From: Burkholderiales bacterium
Lineage (GTDB): Bacteria; Pseudomonadota; Gammaproteobacteria; Burkholderiales; Nitrosomonadaceae
Assembly: GCA_024235795.1 (NCBI GenBank)
Contig: JACKLR010000003.1
Coordinates: 372,001 to 436,000, forward strand
Length of the DNA: 64,000 bases
Direction of reading: 5' to 3'
The notes below the pieces were generated by a model. It had not been told where the DNA came from. It did no database searches and saw only the letters and a program-made list of their open reading frames with translations. Below are positions 53,917 to 63,211 of the stretch, one piece after another; within the stretch, counting starts at the first letter, position 1, and each line of letters starts with the position of its first letter. The translations under genes were made by a program, and so were the position numbers.

Positions 53917-53964
53917 GAAAAAAAAGCCGGTACACCGGCTGTCATGCGACAGTGGTGTACCGGC
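53917..53964 (-). terminator. Terminator of the amoCAB operon
   Basis: GCCGGTACACC (53926-53936) pairs with GGTGTACCGGC (53954-53964), an 11-bp perfect stem. Inside it CTGTC and GACAG form a second stem. On the minus strand it is followed by eight T. It starts 20 nt after the amoB stop and closes the operon. Confidence 0.93.
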
Positions 53965-53983
53965 GTTGTTGCTAGTCTACTTT

Positions 53984-55246
53984 TTAGAGTCTCGTAAAGA
54001 CTGGGATTACCGCTCCAGCAATACTGTTGATGTAACGATTACCTTCTTCATCCCACGTCATCAGCAATCCACCAAAACGACTTTCCGGGTCACCCAACAA
54101 AGCCATTAGACGCTGTACTTCCCATAATGCGTCTTTAGCTTCCAGTTTGACTTCACGGGTCTCGCCTGGCTCAATCGCTGCGTCATTATCCAATGTCAAA
54201 CCAGTCGCAACCAGCTCTCTTGGATAATCAGGATCAAGATGCTCACGGCCCAGCGCGTTTACAAAACGTACACCCGCTGTCGTGAACTCACCAATGTTGA
54301 TCGCCGTATCACCATTGTTGGTGATGTCCATGGTAATACGTAACGCACGTCCTGGTACGTCGTAGTTAGCATGGGTAATTCTGATCGCTACTGGATTTGG
54401 CTCGATCGGCAGTGGATCTATCTTGGACTCACCAGCCTGAATCGGAATCGTGTATGGATAGGTGCTTTCCGTATAACGATAGCCACCCCATACCAATGTA
54501 CAGGTCAGTATCGCTACTGCCCACGCTACCTTACGATCCATTGGATCAAGCAGCAGGTCGTCTCCATACGCCAATAATACACGGCTACGTGGCAAGAACA
54601 TCGGACGCGCTACATAGTAACCAATCCAGAATATGCCCAGACCCGTCCAAACAAGATGCCAGAAAATACCATTGGCAAAGTTGAATGTCTCTGTGTCAAT
54701 GGTCTCGCCTGTCAGTGTCTTGATAGGGTTGGTGAAGTCATCCCAGCTACCTGTAATGTTCATCCAGGACGCAGGACCCGCAATCGGACCAGCTTCTTTC
54801 ACGTTTACCATCGCGTGCATGTGATGACGGCCAGGTATACGTGCTTTCAGCTTAACTTCAAATTCATAGTCACGACCAATTACCAGTGGCCCTGAAATGA
54901 ACATCGGCTCGCCGTTCAGCTTGGTGCTCAAACGTACAAACACCGGACTTGGGCTTCCAACGTTGAAAAACGCACGCTCCGGCTTACCCACCGCACGCGG
55001 CCAGTCTTCCGCCAGGTGAAACTTACCTGACATCGTCGCAATGTCGTTCACTTTGGTGACCTTAGGCTCCCATCTCATGTCGTACCATTGGATCGAACGC
55101 ATACGCAAGAATGGCTCTTGTGAACGTTCACCATGCGCCGCTACCGGGGTCACGTCTATCGCTACTGTCAATGCCAGTGTCGCAGCACCAACCGCCGCGC
55201 CATAAAGCCCCATGACGCCCAGCTTAAAGATGTTTTTTATTTTCAT
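53984..55246 (-). CDS. amoB: Ammonia monooxygenase subunit B
   Basis: 420 residues. The signal segment (LGVMGLYGAAVGAATLALTV) leads to VAAHGERSQEPF, whose His is the N-terminal copper ligand. GRHHMHAMVNV supplies the other two His. Two cupredoxin domains face the periplasm and are joined by two transmembrane helices (IFWHLVWTGLGIFWIGYYV, VAWAVAILTCTLVWGGY). The ATG overlaps the amoA stop by one base (TAATG). It is the last gene of the operon, since a terminator follows and no amoE/amoD is seen. Confidence 0.98.
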   Translation of the reverse strand: MKIKNIFKLGVMGLYGAAVGAATLALTVAIDVTPVAAHGERSQEPFLRMRSIQWYDMRWEPKVTKVNDIATMSGKFHLAEDWPRAVGKPERAFFNVGSPSPVFVRLSTKLNGEPMFISGPLVIGRDYEFEVKLKARIPGRHHMHAMVNVKEAGPIAGPASWMNITGSWDDFTNPIKTLTGETIDTETFNFANGIFWHLVWTGLGIFWIGYYVARPMFLPRSRVLLAYGDDLLLDPMDRKVAWAVAILTCTLVWGGYRYTESTYPYTIPIQAGESKIDPLPIEPNPVAIRITHANYDVPGRALRITMDITNNGDTAINIGEFTTAGVRFVNALGREHLDPDYPRELVATGLTLDNDAAIEPGETREVKLEAKDALWEVQRLMALLGDPESRFGGLLMTWDEEGNRYINSIAGAVIPVFTRL

Positions 55247-56070
55247 TATTTGATCCTCTCTGCAAATCCTGGTTCACCATATGCCGTTACGTCCATCTTC
55301 ATGGAAATACGGCCTCTTTCGCCTTTAACATAGTAAAACGCGGTGCAATAGATTTTGCCAAGGTACCACCATACGCAGAACATCAACATGGATACAAAGG
55401 CCGAGAAGAACGCCGCAATCACCGTGGTATGTCCACCAAATGTCCTCAGCGAACCCTGCTCAATCAACCGCACATATTCCGGTGTACCAGTACGTACATA
55501 CAAGAATCCTGTGTAGTCAGCTACTGAAAGCAATACGCCTTCCACTACCACTGGCAAGTGGGTTGGACCAAAAATAGGCCAGTTGCCCGGATAGAAGAAC
55601 AAGCCCCAGAATCCACCACCAATCAATGCAGTTATCAACCAGTTACCTGTCAACAATAAAATCGTGTCAAGCATCAATGCCCCTGGAATCATTGTCGATG
55701 GCAATACAAAGTTGATCGGGTAGTGTGACCACCAGTAAAAACCCCAGTAACGGGTTAACCATTCACCTACTAACAGGCAAACAATACATAACGTCGCACC
55801 ATACGGTAAACGGTAGTTTACCCACAGATAATACATCAATGCTGCACAATACATAACACCCACAATCGGTGTCACTACCGGCCACCACTGGCGATCTTTC
55901 CAATCCAACCAGAAATCCCAGTCACCTGCCAATAGCATAAAGTGCATGTGGAATGTACCGACCAGAAGTATACATAGAATTGGAAAATACACCGCATCAA
56001 TGTATCTGGACATCCTGACCGCTTCCGGCGGCATCTTCGCCGCCGCTATAATTTCGTCTGTTCTGCTCAC
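55246..56070 (-). CDS. amoA: Ammonia monooxygenase subunit A
   Basis: 274 residues, all-helical membrane subunit of the copper monooxygenase that oxidises ammonia to hydroxylamine. It begins MSRTDEIIAAAKMPPEAVRM and contains GEWLTRYWGFYWWSHYPINF, the site of common amoA primers, and GPTHLPVVVEGVLLSVADYT. GAGAG precedes the ATG. It directly precedes amoB and is 182 nt behind amoC. Confidence 0.98.
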   Translation of the reverse strand: MSRTDEIIAAAKMPPEAVRMSRYIDAVYFPILCILLVGTFHMHFMLLAGDWDFWLDWKDRQWWPVVTPIVGVMYCAALMYYLWVNYRLPYGATLCIVCLLVGEWLTRYWGFYWWSHYPINFVLPSTMIPGALMLDTILLLTGNWLITALIGGGFWGLFFYPGNWPIFGPTHLPVVVEGVLLSVADYTGFLYVRTGTPEYVRLIEQGSLRTFGGHTTVIAAFFSAFVSMLMFCVWWYLGKIYCTAFYYVKGERGRISMKMDVTAYGEPGFAERIK

Positions 56071-56204
56071 TAGACTCTCCCTTCGTTTGTTTCGTGTGAT
56101 ATTAATGTTAATAACATGACGATTCCTTTACTCTCTTTTACTACCTCTCCTCGTGCACGGATGCCTTCTTATTGACTCCCTTATCCGCATCCCTCACTCC
56201 AGAG

Positions 56205-56236
56205 CATCGCCCAAGCACAAACTTGCCCGGGCGATG
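56205..56236 (-). other. RNA hairpin between amoC and amoA
   Basis: CATCGCCC (56205-56212) pairs with GGGCGATG (56229-56236), with a second short pairing (CAAG and CTTG) inside. It starts 17 nt after the amoC stop. No T-run follows on the minus strand, so a stabilising or processing role for amoC mRNA is more likely than strict termination. Confidence 0.65.
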
Positions 56237-56252
56237 TATAGTCTAGCTTAGA

Positions 56253-57059
56253 TTAAGGAACAATCCGGTTGTTTAGAATTTCTTTGCTTTGACCATTCCA
56301 GATCACGTCTGTCAGGTTAGAGTAACGGGTCACAATCTGTGCCGCGATACCACCTGAGAACAAACCTGCCCAGCCCAGAATCACAAAGCCCCAGTGCAAT
56401 GGCGCGCTGAACAGCTCTTCCATGAACCAGAATGCATGTCCCCATTCGTTCAATCCAACGTTCGGCAGAATCATCAGCGGACCGGCAATCGCCATGACCA
56501 GCGGAAATGATGTGCCGCGGCTGTACAGTGGCAGACGTGTCATCGCGTACAGGTATGTCGCTACGCCGCATACAATGTACATCGGGAATGAACCGTAAAA
56601 CACCACTACGTGACTTGGCGTGAAGCTCGTGTCACGAATGATCACCTGGTGCCACGATGCATCCTGCTCCGTGAAGAAGCTGCCACCCCAGTAAACACCA
56701 AACAGATAAACACCCAGCCACATCAACCAGTAGAAGTAACGTTTGACTTCCAGTTTAGGATCCAGGTTGTCCAATTGCTCTTTGGTGTCGCGGGTCTTCA
56801 GTAACCAGCCCCATGTTACCAGTGCAAACAGCGGCATCAGCGTCATGTGTACTCGCCACAGGCCCATCCATACACGGTCAAATTCCGGCTCCATTGAGTC
56901 CATACCATGTGAATACGCAAATGTACGCTGATACCAAATCCAGAATATCGCTACCGCCAGCATAATGCCCATGCCCAGCTTGTAGTACTTGGAGTCGTAC
57001 CACAATGACATGTCATAGTCAGCACTCGCTGCTCTACTCGTTCCCATCGTTGTTGCCAT
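56253..57059 (-). CDS. amoC: Ammonia monooxygenase subunit C
   Basis: 268 residues with about six transmembrane helices. The conserved metal site is visible: EQDASWHQVIIRDTSFTPSH carries the Asp, the His four residues later and the His thirteen further on. AGGAGGAATAAAG precedes ATG 57059. It is the first gene of the operon. The stop is followed by a hairpin. Confidence 0.98.
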   Translation of the reverse strand: MATTMGTSRAASADYDMSLWYDSKYYKLGMGIMLAVAIFWIWYQRTFAYSHGMDSMEPEFDRVWMGLWRVHMTLMPLFALVTWGWLLKTRDTKEQLDNLDPKLEVKRYFYWLMWLGVYLFGVYWGGSFFTEQDASWHQVIIRDTSFTPSHVVVFYGSFPMYIVCGVATYLYAMTRLPLYSRGTSFPLVMAIAGPLMILPNVGLNEWGHAFWFMEELFSAPLHWGFVILGWAGLFSGGIAAQIVTRYSNLTDVIWNGQSKEILNNRIVP

Positions 57060-57113
57060 CTTTATTCCTCCTTACTTTCGTATTAATTATTACTACTTCT
57101 CTCTTGTCCTTAA

Positions 57114-57129
57114 TACTAATTAATTAGTA
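57114..57129. promoter_or_regulatory. 16-bp perfect palindrome upstream of amoC
   Basis: TACTAATTAATTAGTA reads the same on both strands and lies 55-70 nt before the amoC ATG. It could be an operator or a leader hairpin. A TATAGT -10-like hexamer is farther upstream on the minus strand near 57208-57213, but its -35 is poor. The whole 57060-57397 gap contains no gene. Confidence 0.5.
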
Positions 57130-57397
57130 CTGCTCTTTTTAACAGCTCAGTTGCGCTTCTTCATATACGCTCCTGCTACTGCAAACCAAAGGCTAGTCGA
57201 CCTTACACTATAAAGTCAAGTCATTTGTCATAAAATCTCCACGGGGCGCGTGAGGGTTTTTAAGATGAAATATGTTTTATTTCTAATAATCATTGATTTA
57301 TATCAAACAATAATTTTTGCATTATTTTTATGAAATCGGTCCAATTTGAACAGAAAAATGACTCTATTAAAAAATATAATTGCGTTTAAATTACAGT

Positions 57398-57799
57398 TCA
57401 AGTGTTGCTGAATTGTAGCGCATGTTTTTCGATTGCATTGAGCAACTCATCTTTGGTAAATGGCTTAGTTAAATATTCGCTTGAGCCAACCATACGACCT
57501 TTCGCCTTATCAAACAGTCCATTTTTGCTTGATAACATAATGACAGGCGTTGCATGAAAACGCGTGTTTTTTTTAATTAATTGGCATGCCTGATAGCCAT
57601 CAAGCCGCGGCATCACAACATCAACAAATATAATATCCGGTTGATTATCTACAACTTTTGCTAATGCATCAAATCCGTCTACTGCTAAAATAATTTCACA
57701 CCCGGTGTTACTCAAAAAAATTTCTGCACTTCTTCGTATGGTGCTACTATCATCCACTACGAGTACTTTAATACCATTCAACCTTTTAAGATCACCCAC
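57398..57799 (-). CDS. pilG: PilG-like single-domain response regulator
   Basis: 133 residues, a single receiver domain: VLVVDDSSTIRRSAEIFL (acidic pair), DIIFVDVVMPRLDGYQAC (phospho-acceptor Asp), PVIMLSSKNGLFDKAKGRM (Thr/Ser) and EYLTKPFTKDEL (Lys). The GLFDKAKGRMVGSSEYLTKPF pattern is that of PilG, which controls twitching motility. The start is GTG 57799 with AAGGAG upstream. No pilH, pilI or pilJ follows, so it stands apart from its usual cluster. Confidence 0.78.
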   Translation of the reverse strand: MGDLKRLNGIKVLVVDDSSTIRRSAEIFLSNTGCEIILAVDGFDALAKVVDNQPDIIFVDVVMPRLDGYQACQLIKKNTRFHATPVIMLSSKNGLFDKAKGRMVGSSEYLTKPFTKDELLNAIEKHALQFSNT

Positions 57800-57864
57800 C
57801 TGATGCTCCTTCAGCTAAATTTATAACAGTATAAACCCATACCCTCACATTACTTATACATCAA

Positions 57865-59322
57865 TTATTTTCTCCAAAAAGCAGGCGTAAAAACGACAAG
57901 CAATGTAAAAAATTCCAGCCGTCCCAACAGCATTGCAAAACTACACACCCATGTTTGAAAATCCGTCAATGACGCATAGGTTGATGCTGGGCCTATCGCA
58001 CCCAGCCCAGGACCCAGATTATTGATGCATGCCGCAGCTGCTGAGAAGGCTGTCATTTCATCCAACCCGCTCAACGTTAAAATCAATGTCATTATTACAA
58101 TACTGACGGAGTAAATGAAAATAAATACCAATACCGCAAAAACAATGCGACTAGATATAACTGTTTTACCCAACTTTGCCGGTGTTATCGCGTTTGGATG
58201 CATCATCGTGATCAATTCACGATACACTTGATGGTAGACAATTCTTGCACGCATCATTTTGATTCCACCTCCAGTAGAACCGGAAGAAGTACAGAATGCA
58301 GACAGAAACAACATATACAGTGGAATAAAGATAGGCCATACGCTGTAATCCGTACTGCTGTAGCCTGTTGTAGTCGCAACCGAAATAATATTAAAACTCG
58401 CATAACGCAAGGCAACTAATGGATCCGCATAAACTTCCAGAAACCACAAATATAATGCAAATGCGAAACAACTAAAGAGGACAATAAACAAAAACCACCC
58501 GACCTCAGGGTCAATGCGATAAGCGTTGAAGCTTTTGGCACGCCAAGCCAGAAAATGGGTCGCAAAGTTTATCCCGGCAATCAACATGAAAACCATGGCT
58601 ACAAACTCAATCGAAGGAGAATTCCAATAACCAAAGCTCGCATCATGCGATGAAAACCCGCCCAAACCCAATGTTGTGAAAGCATGCATGAGCGCATCAA
58701 ACCAGTCCATGCCCGCCCATCGATAGGCGATCATGCAAGCCAATGTCAGACACGCATAAATCAACCACAATCCCTTAGCGGTTTCGGCAATTCGCGGTGT
58801 TAATTTACTTTCCTTCATCGGCCCCGGTGTTTCGGCTTTATAGATTTGCCGTCCACCCACACCAAGCAAAGGCAAAATTGCGACAGCGAGGACAATAAGT
58901 CCCATTCCACCCAGCCAGACGATTTCACCTCGCCATAAATTAATTGAAAGCGGCAAATCATCCAGGCCTGTCAACACTGTTCCACCCGTTGCAGTTAATC
59001 CTGAAACCGCTTCGAAATATGCCTTGCTCAGACTCAACTCGGGCAAATAAAATAAAAATGGCAGCATGGCAAATGCAGGCAGAACGGACCATACCAGCAC
59101 AACCAACAGGAATCCATCCCGCGTTTGCAATTCGCGCTTAAAACGCGATGTAATAAACCATAAGATTAAGCCGCTCGCTAATGTAAACAGAATGGATTCT
59201 TCAAACACCCAAGCTGCACCATCATCAATCAAAAGGGCCAAACCAAGCGGTATAAGCATTGTCAGCCCAAATACCACGATCATTTTTCCCAATACATTGA
59301 CAACAGCAAGAAGACGGCCCAT
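57865..59322 (-). CDS. trkH: Potassium uptake protein TrkH
   Basis: 485 residues, with the repeated pore motifs of Trk/Ktr channels: AVSGLTATGGTVLTGLDDLP, FTTLGLGGFSSHDASFGYW, SVATTTGYSSTDYSVWP and CINNLGPGLGAIGPASTYA. It forms the membrane pore, and TrkA is the regulator. The gene follows trkA by 15 nt. Confidence 0.95.
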   Translation of the reverse strand: MGRLLAVVNVLGKMIVVFGLTMLIPLGLALLIDDGAAWVFEESILFTLASGLILWFITSRFKRELQTRDGFLLVVLVWSVLPAFAMLPFLFYLPELSLSKAYFEAVSGLTATGGTVLTGLDDLPLSINLWRGEIVWLGGMGLIVLAVAILPLLGVGGRQIYKAETPGPMKESKLTPRIAETAKGLWLIYACLTLACMIAYRWAGMDWFDALMHAFTTLGLGGFSSHDASFGYWNSPSIEFVAMVFMLIAGINFATHFLAWRAKSFNAYRIDPEVGWFLFIVLFSCFAFALYLWFLEVYADPLVALRYASFNIISVATTTGYSSTDYSVWPIFIPLYMLFLSAFCTSSGSTGGGIKMMRARIVYHQVYRELITMMHPNAITPAKLGKTVISSRIVFAVLVFIFIYSVSIVIMTLILTLSGLDEMTAFSAAAACINNLGPGLGAIGPASTYASLTDFQTWVCSFAMLLGRLEFFTLLVVFTPAFWRK

Positions 59323-59337
59323 AAGTTCAACAAATCA

Positions 59338-60774
59338 CTATATAAAACCGACCTTTACCTGGAACAATTTTTCCACTTCCCGAATTATTTTTCTGTTAAC
59401 GACAAACAGAATGACATGATCCTCAGATTCAATCACTGTATCATGATGCGCGATGATAACCTCGGCACGAGCAATGGCACTCGCCTGTTCGTTGGATACC
59501 TTTTCATAAGCCCCGCTTATCACAGGTAGACCGCGCACAATGGCGCCTATCGTTGCGCCTTTAGGGAGTTCGATATCCTCTATTTTTCTACCCACAACAT
59601 TAGACGAACGCGCATCTCCGTGCGCCACCAGTTCGAGTGCCTCAGCCGCTCCCCGCCGCAAGCTATGCACGGCAACCACATCGCCCTGTCGTACATAGGC
59701 CAGCAACGAACCAATTGTCACCTGTGCAGGCGAAATTGCAATATCAATACCGCCACTTTGCACCAAATCAACATAGGCGCGCCGATTAATCAACGCGATT
59801 ACCTTACGCGCACCCATGCGTTTGGCGAGTAACGCCGCCATGATGTTATTTTCATCATCGTTAGTAAGTGCACAAAACATATCCATCTCGGCAATACTTT
59901 CGCTTTCAAGCAATTTTTCATCTGTCGCATCGCCGTTCAACACCAATGTTTTATGCAGTTCTGCAGCAAGACGTTCACTGGCCTTATAGTTGCGCTCGAT
60001 GATTCTGACTTGGTAATCTTTTTCCAATGTTTCACCCAAGCGCCTACCGATCTTGCCACCACCGGCAATCATTACCCGTTTTACCGGTTTATCCATATTG
60101 CGCAGTTCACGCATCACAGCACGAATGTTTTCAGCTGCGGCAATAAAAAAGACCTCATCTTCGGCCTCAATAATGGTGTCGCCCTCAGGAATAATTGGAC
60201 GATTTTTTCTGAAAATTGCTGCTACACGTGTATCCACATTAGGCATATGCTTGCGAAGTTCCTGCAATTGCTGCCCTACAAGAAGCCCACCGAATAGAGC
60301 CCGCACGGCCACCAGGCTAACTTTTCCTTCCGCAAAATCGAGCACCTGGAGCGCCTCTGGAAATTCAATCAAATTTTCAATGTATTCAGTCAGTATTTGC
60401 TCTGGACATATTGCAAAATCGACACAAAAATTAGCCGTCGAAAATATTTCAGAGTGTGTCAAATATTCTGACGAACGGATGCGTGCTATCTTGGTCGGGG
60501 TATTGAACATTGAAGCAGCAAGCTTGCATGATACAAGATTGGTTTCATCATGTGCTGTTACAGCAAGAATCATGTCAGCATCTTCAGCGCCGGCACTAAC
60601 CAGTACAGAAGGATGCGAAGCATTGCCGACCACGGTACGCAAATCGAGACGATCCTGTAACAATGCCAACCGTTCGGGATCGATATCTACCATAGTGATA
60701 TCATTGGCTTCACTGACAAGACGCTCCGCTACTGTCGAACCCACCTGGCCTGCACCAAGAATGATAATTTTCAA
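59338..60774 (-). CDS. trkA: Trk potassium system regulator TrkA
   Basis: 478 residues with two RCK units. Each has a Rossmann start (MKIIILGAGQVGSTVAERL, then RVMIAGGGKIGRRLGETL) and a TrkA_C domain (SLVAVRALFGGLLVGQQLQE, then VGRKIEDIELPKGATIGAI). It binds NAD(H) and gates TrkH on the cytoplasmic side. It is the first gene of trkA-trkH. Confidence 0.95.
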   Translation of the reverse strand: MKIIILGAGQVGSTVAERLVSEANDITMVDIDPERLALLQDRLDLRTVVGNASHPSVLVSAGAEDADMILAVTAHDETNLVSCKLAASMFNTPTKIARIRSSEYLTHSEIFSTANFCVDFAICPEQILTEYIENLIEFPEALQVLDFAEGKVSLVAVRALFGGLLVGQQLQELRKHMPNVDTRVAAIFRKNRPIIPEGDTIIEAEDEVFFIAAAENIRAVMRELRNMDKPVKRVMIAGGGKIGRRLGETLEKDYQVRIIERNYKASERLAAELHKTLVLNGDATDEKLLESESIAEMDMFCALTNDDENNIMAALLAKRMGARKVIALINRRAYVDLVQSGGIDIAISPAQVTIGSLLAYVRQGDVVAVHSLRRGAAEALELVAHGDARSSNVVGRKIEDIELPKGATIGAIVRGLPVISGAYEKVSNEQASAIARAEVIIAHHDTVIESEDHVILFVVNRKIIREVEKLFQVKVGFI

Positions 60775-60833
60775 ATCTATTTCCCTACACTGATTGCTGC
60801 ATGACGCTATAGATCACGGTATAAAACTGGGTT

Positions 60834-61628
60834 TTATTTATGTTCCCGCACCCATTCACGCCACTGCATGAACAAATCCGCATTCAATGCTGCAATGACT
60901 GAACGTCTCCAGGGTGAGCCCGTCCAGTAATCGTCATACTCGAAACCCGACATATGCCCACCTGCCTCCTCGAGTATCAGGCTACCCGCGGCATAGTCCC
61001 ATGGTTTTTGTCCGCCATGTAGATAGATATCAAAATAACCCGCTGCGGTATAACACCATTCCAGTGCACAGGCACCGTAATTTCGTTGAGAGGCATAGGG
61101 TGGATTCGCAGCAACTTCCGCAGCCAGTTTTTTATGCAGCCTTTTTAAATCTACATTGGCTATCGCGCCTGACAATACAGTAATATGCTGTTTTATAGGA
61201 AGCGGTTTTTCGTTTAAAAATGCACCGCGCCCTTTCTCAGCATAAAACATCTCATCTGAAACTGGATTATATACAACGCCTAATACACTTTTGCCTTGCA
61301 CCATCCAGGCAACCGAGATCGCGAAATACGGCAATCCATTGAGGAAATTAGACGTACCGTCGATAGGATCGACGCTCCACAAACCCTCCACATTTCCAGT
61401 CATTCCTTTCTGCCACTGCACTTCTTGCTCTTCCAGCGACATCTCTTCACCCATGAAAGCGCCAGAGCGGACTGTCTGTAGCGCTTGCAGCAAAACTTCT
61501 TGCGCCGCGATATCTGCTTCTGTAAAACTGCTGCCATCCGATTTTACTTTTCGCGTAACCTGCATATAGCGCGGCATCACTTCTTCCTGAGCGACCTTTC
61601 TGACAACGGCAATAACTTCATTTAACAC
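60834..61628 (-). CDS. Inositol-monophosphatase-family phosphatase
   Basis: 264 residues: SFTEADIAAQEVLLQAL, FMGEEM (metal Glu), WSVDPIDGTSNFLNGLPYFA (DPIDGT metal loop) and WDYAAGSLILEEAGGHMSG. The family includes SuhB, CysQ and histidinol-phosphatase-like members, so substrate is not fixed. It follows the redoxin gene by 2 nt. Confidence 0.88.
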   Translation of the reverse strand: MLNEVIAVVRKVAQEEVMPRYMQVTRKVKSDGSSFTEADIAAQEVLLQALQTVRSGAFMGEEMSLEEQEVQWQKGMTGNVEGLWSVDPIDGTSNFLNGLPYFAISVAWMVQGKSVLGVVYNPVSDEMFYAEKGRGAFLNEKPLPIKQHITVLSGAIANVDLKRLHKKLAAEVAANPPYASQRNYGACALEWCYTAAGYFDIYLHGGQKPWDYAAGSLILEEAGGHMSGFEYDDYWTGSPWRRSVIAALNADLFMQWREWVREHK

Positions 61629-61630
61629 TT

Positions 61631-62194
61631 TTATTCAGAGCGCCACTTAATGGAGCAACCAATGCTGGGTATCTGGTCCTCAGGCCCCTGGCCAGTCTTG
61701 GCAACCTGCCGCATGCTTTCAAACAAATCACGGCGCACATCAGGCGCCGCCGCTTCCTTACGCGAGGCATCCAGACGGCCACGATATTGAAGTTCAAATT
61801 GACTATTGAAACCGAAAAAATCCGGTGTACATACAGCACCATATGCTTTGGCGACACCCTGTGTTTCATCCCAGACATACGGAAAAGGATAATTTAATTC
61901 CTTGGCAACACGGGTCATATTCTCGAACGAATCCTCAGGATATTCAGCAGGATCGTTTGACATAATTGCTATTGCATTGATTCCATATTGCTTCAATTCA
62001 TTGACATCACGAATGAGTCTATCCTGTACTGCTTTTACATAGGGACAGTGATTACAGATAAACATTACCAATAATCCATTTTCTCCTTTAGCCGAAGTCA
62101 AGTTATGGCGTTTTCCATCAACACCCAACAAATCAAAATCTACCGCCTTCCAACCAAAATCACATACAGGCGTTTCCAAACTTGCCATATCCAA
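61631..62194 (-). CDS. Thioredoxin-family redoxin (AhpC/TSA-like)
   Basis: 187 residues. FICNHCPYVKAVQDRL has the C-x2-C active site with His in between, and VWDETQGVAKAYGAVCTPDFF is the redoxin pattern with cis-Pro region. No signal peptide, so cytoplasmic. The ATG at 62188 two codons later is possible. It is the first of a two-gene unit with the phosphatase. Confidence 0.85.
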   Translation of the reverse strand: MDMASLETPVCDFGWKAVDFDLLGVDGKRHNLTSAKGENGLLVMFICNHCPYVKAVQDRLIRDVNELKQYGINAIAIMSNDPAEYPEDSFENMTRVAKELNYPFPYVWDETQGVAKAYGAVCTPDFFGFNSQFELQYRGRLDASRKEAAAPDVRRDLFESMRQVAKTGQGPEDQIPSIGCSIKWRSE

Positions 62195-62375
62195 ATATCT
62201 CCCTACTCAAAACTATTTTCGATTCAACAATGCCAATCCATTTTCTACCGGCGATCTTAATCATTTTGCCTATCCGTTTAAACAACTAGCCGCGCAGTAA
62301 TTTTTCATGACTGAACATGTTATATTAACATGACTCGCACTATTGATTTCGTTACTTACCCATCTAAAACTGCTT

Positions 62376-63119
62376 ATGCCACCTCGCTTCTTCCATGCTG
62401 ACGATATTCATATCGGACAGATCGTCGAATTAGAAATCACTACCGCACACCACGCAGCTCGTGTTTTGCGAATCAAGACAGGTGATCCAGTCATTCTGTT
62501 TAACGGTCAAGGGGGTGAGTTTTCTGCACATATAGAAAGTATCCGTAAAGCCACCACCACGGTCTTCATTGATCAATTTAATGCTGTTGAGCGCGAATCG
62601 CCACTCACCATTGAACTTGCACAGACCATATGTGTAAACGAAAAAATGGATCTGATTATACAAAAATCTGTAGAATTAGGTGTTACAAGCATACAGCCCA
62701 TTTCGACAACAAGAAGCGTTGTGCGCCTTTCAGAAGATCGCGCAAAAAAGCGGCTGCAACACTGGCAACGCGTAATTATTTCAGCGTGTGAGCAATGCGG
62801 AAGAAATTTTATACCCCCTATCGCTCCCTTGATTTCATTAACCGACTGGATCAGCAGAAAAAAAAACAAGACTTCCGATCATTTAAGCATTATGCTCTCA
62901 GCAACCGGTAAAGAAAGTTTAAAAAACTTACCCAGACCGTTATCAGAAACGCATTTTACGTTAGTAGTCGGACCGGAAGGTGGCCTAACTTCAGAAGAGG
63001 AAATGATTCTGCAACAAGCAAATTTTCAGCCCATACGTATCGGCAAACGAATACTGAGAACGGAAACAGCCGCACTAGCGACAATCGCAGCGATGCAAAT
63101 ACTGTGGGGTGATTTTTAA
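62376..63119 (+). CDS. rsmE: 16S rRNA m3U1498 methyltransferase RsmE
   Basis: 247 residues from ATG 62376: PPRFFHADDIHIG, HHAARVLRIKTGD, QKSVELGVTSIQPISTTRSV, VVGPEGGLTSEEEMILQ and ILRTETAALATIAAMQ, the SPOUT-class knot with all RsmE marks. It methylates U1498 of 16S rRNA. Confidence 0.95.
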   Translation: MPPRFFHADDIHIGQIVELEITTAHHAARVLRIKTGDPVILFNGQGGEFSAHIESIRKATTTVFIDQFNAVERESPLTIELAQTICVNEKMDLIIQKSVELGVTSIQPISTTRSVVRLSEDRAKKRLQHWQRVIISACEQCGRNFIPPIAPLISLTDWISRKKNKTSDHLSIMLSATGKESLKNLPRPLSETHFTLVVGPEGGLTSEEEMILQQANFQPIRIGKRILRTETAALATIAAMQILWGDF

Positions 63120-63211
63120 AGCCATTAAAGAATAAAACCCATTGAATTAATAGTAAACAATACAATTTCAATTTGTAATCACTTGTAAAGATAGCCTCAA
63201 AATTTTTTCCA

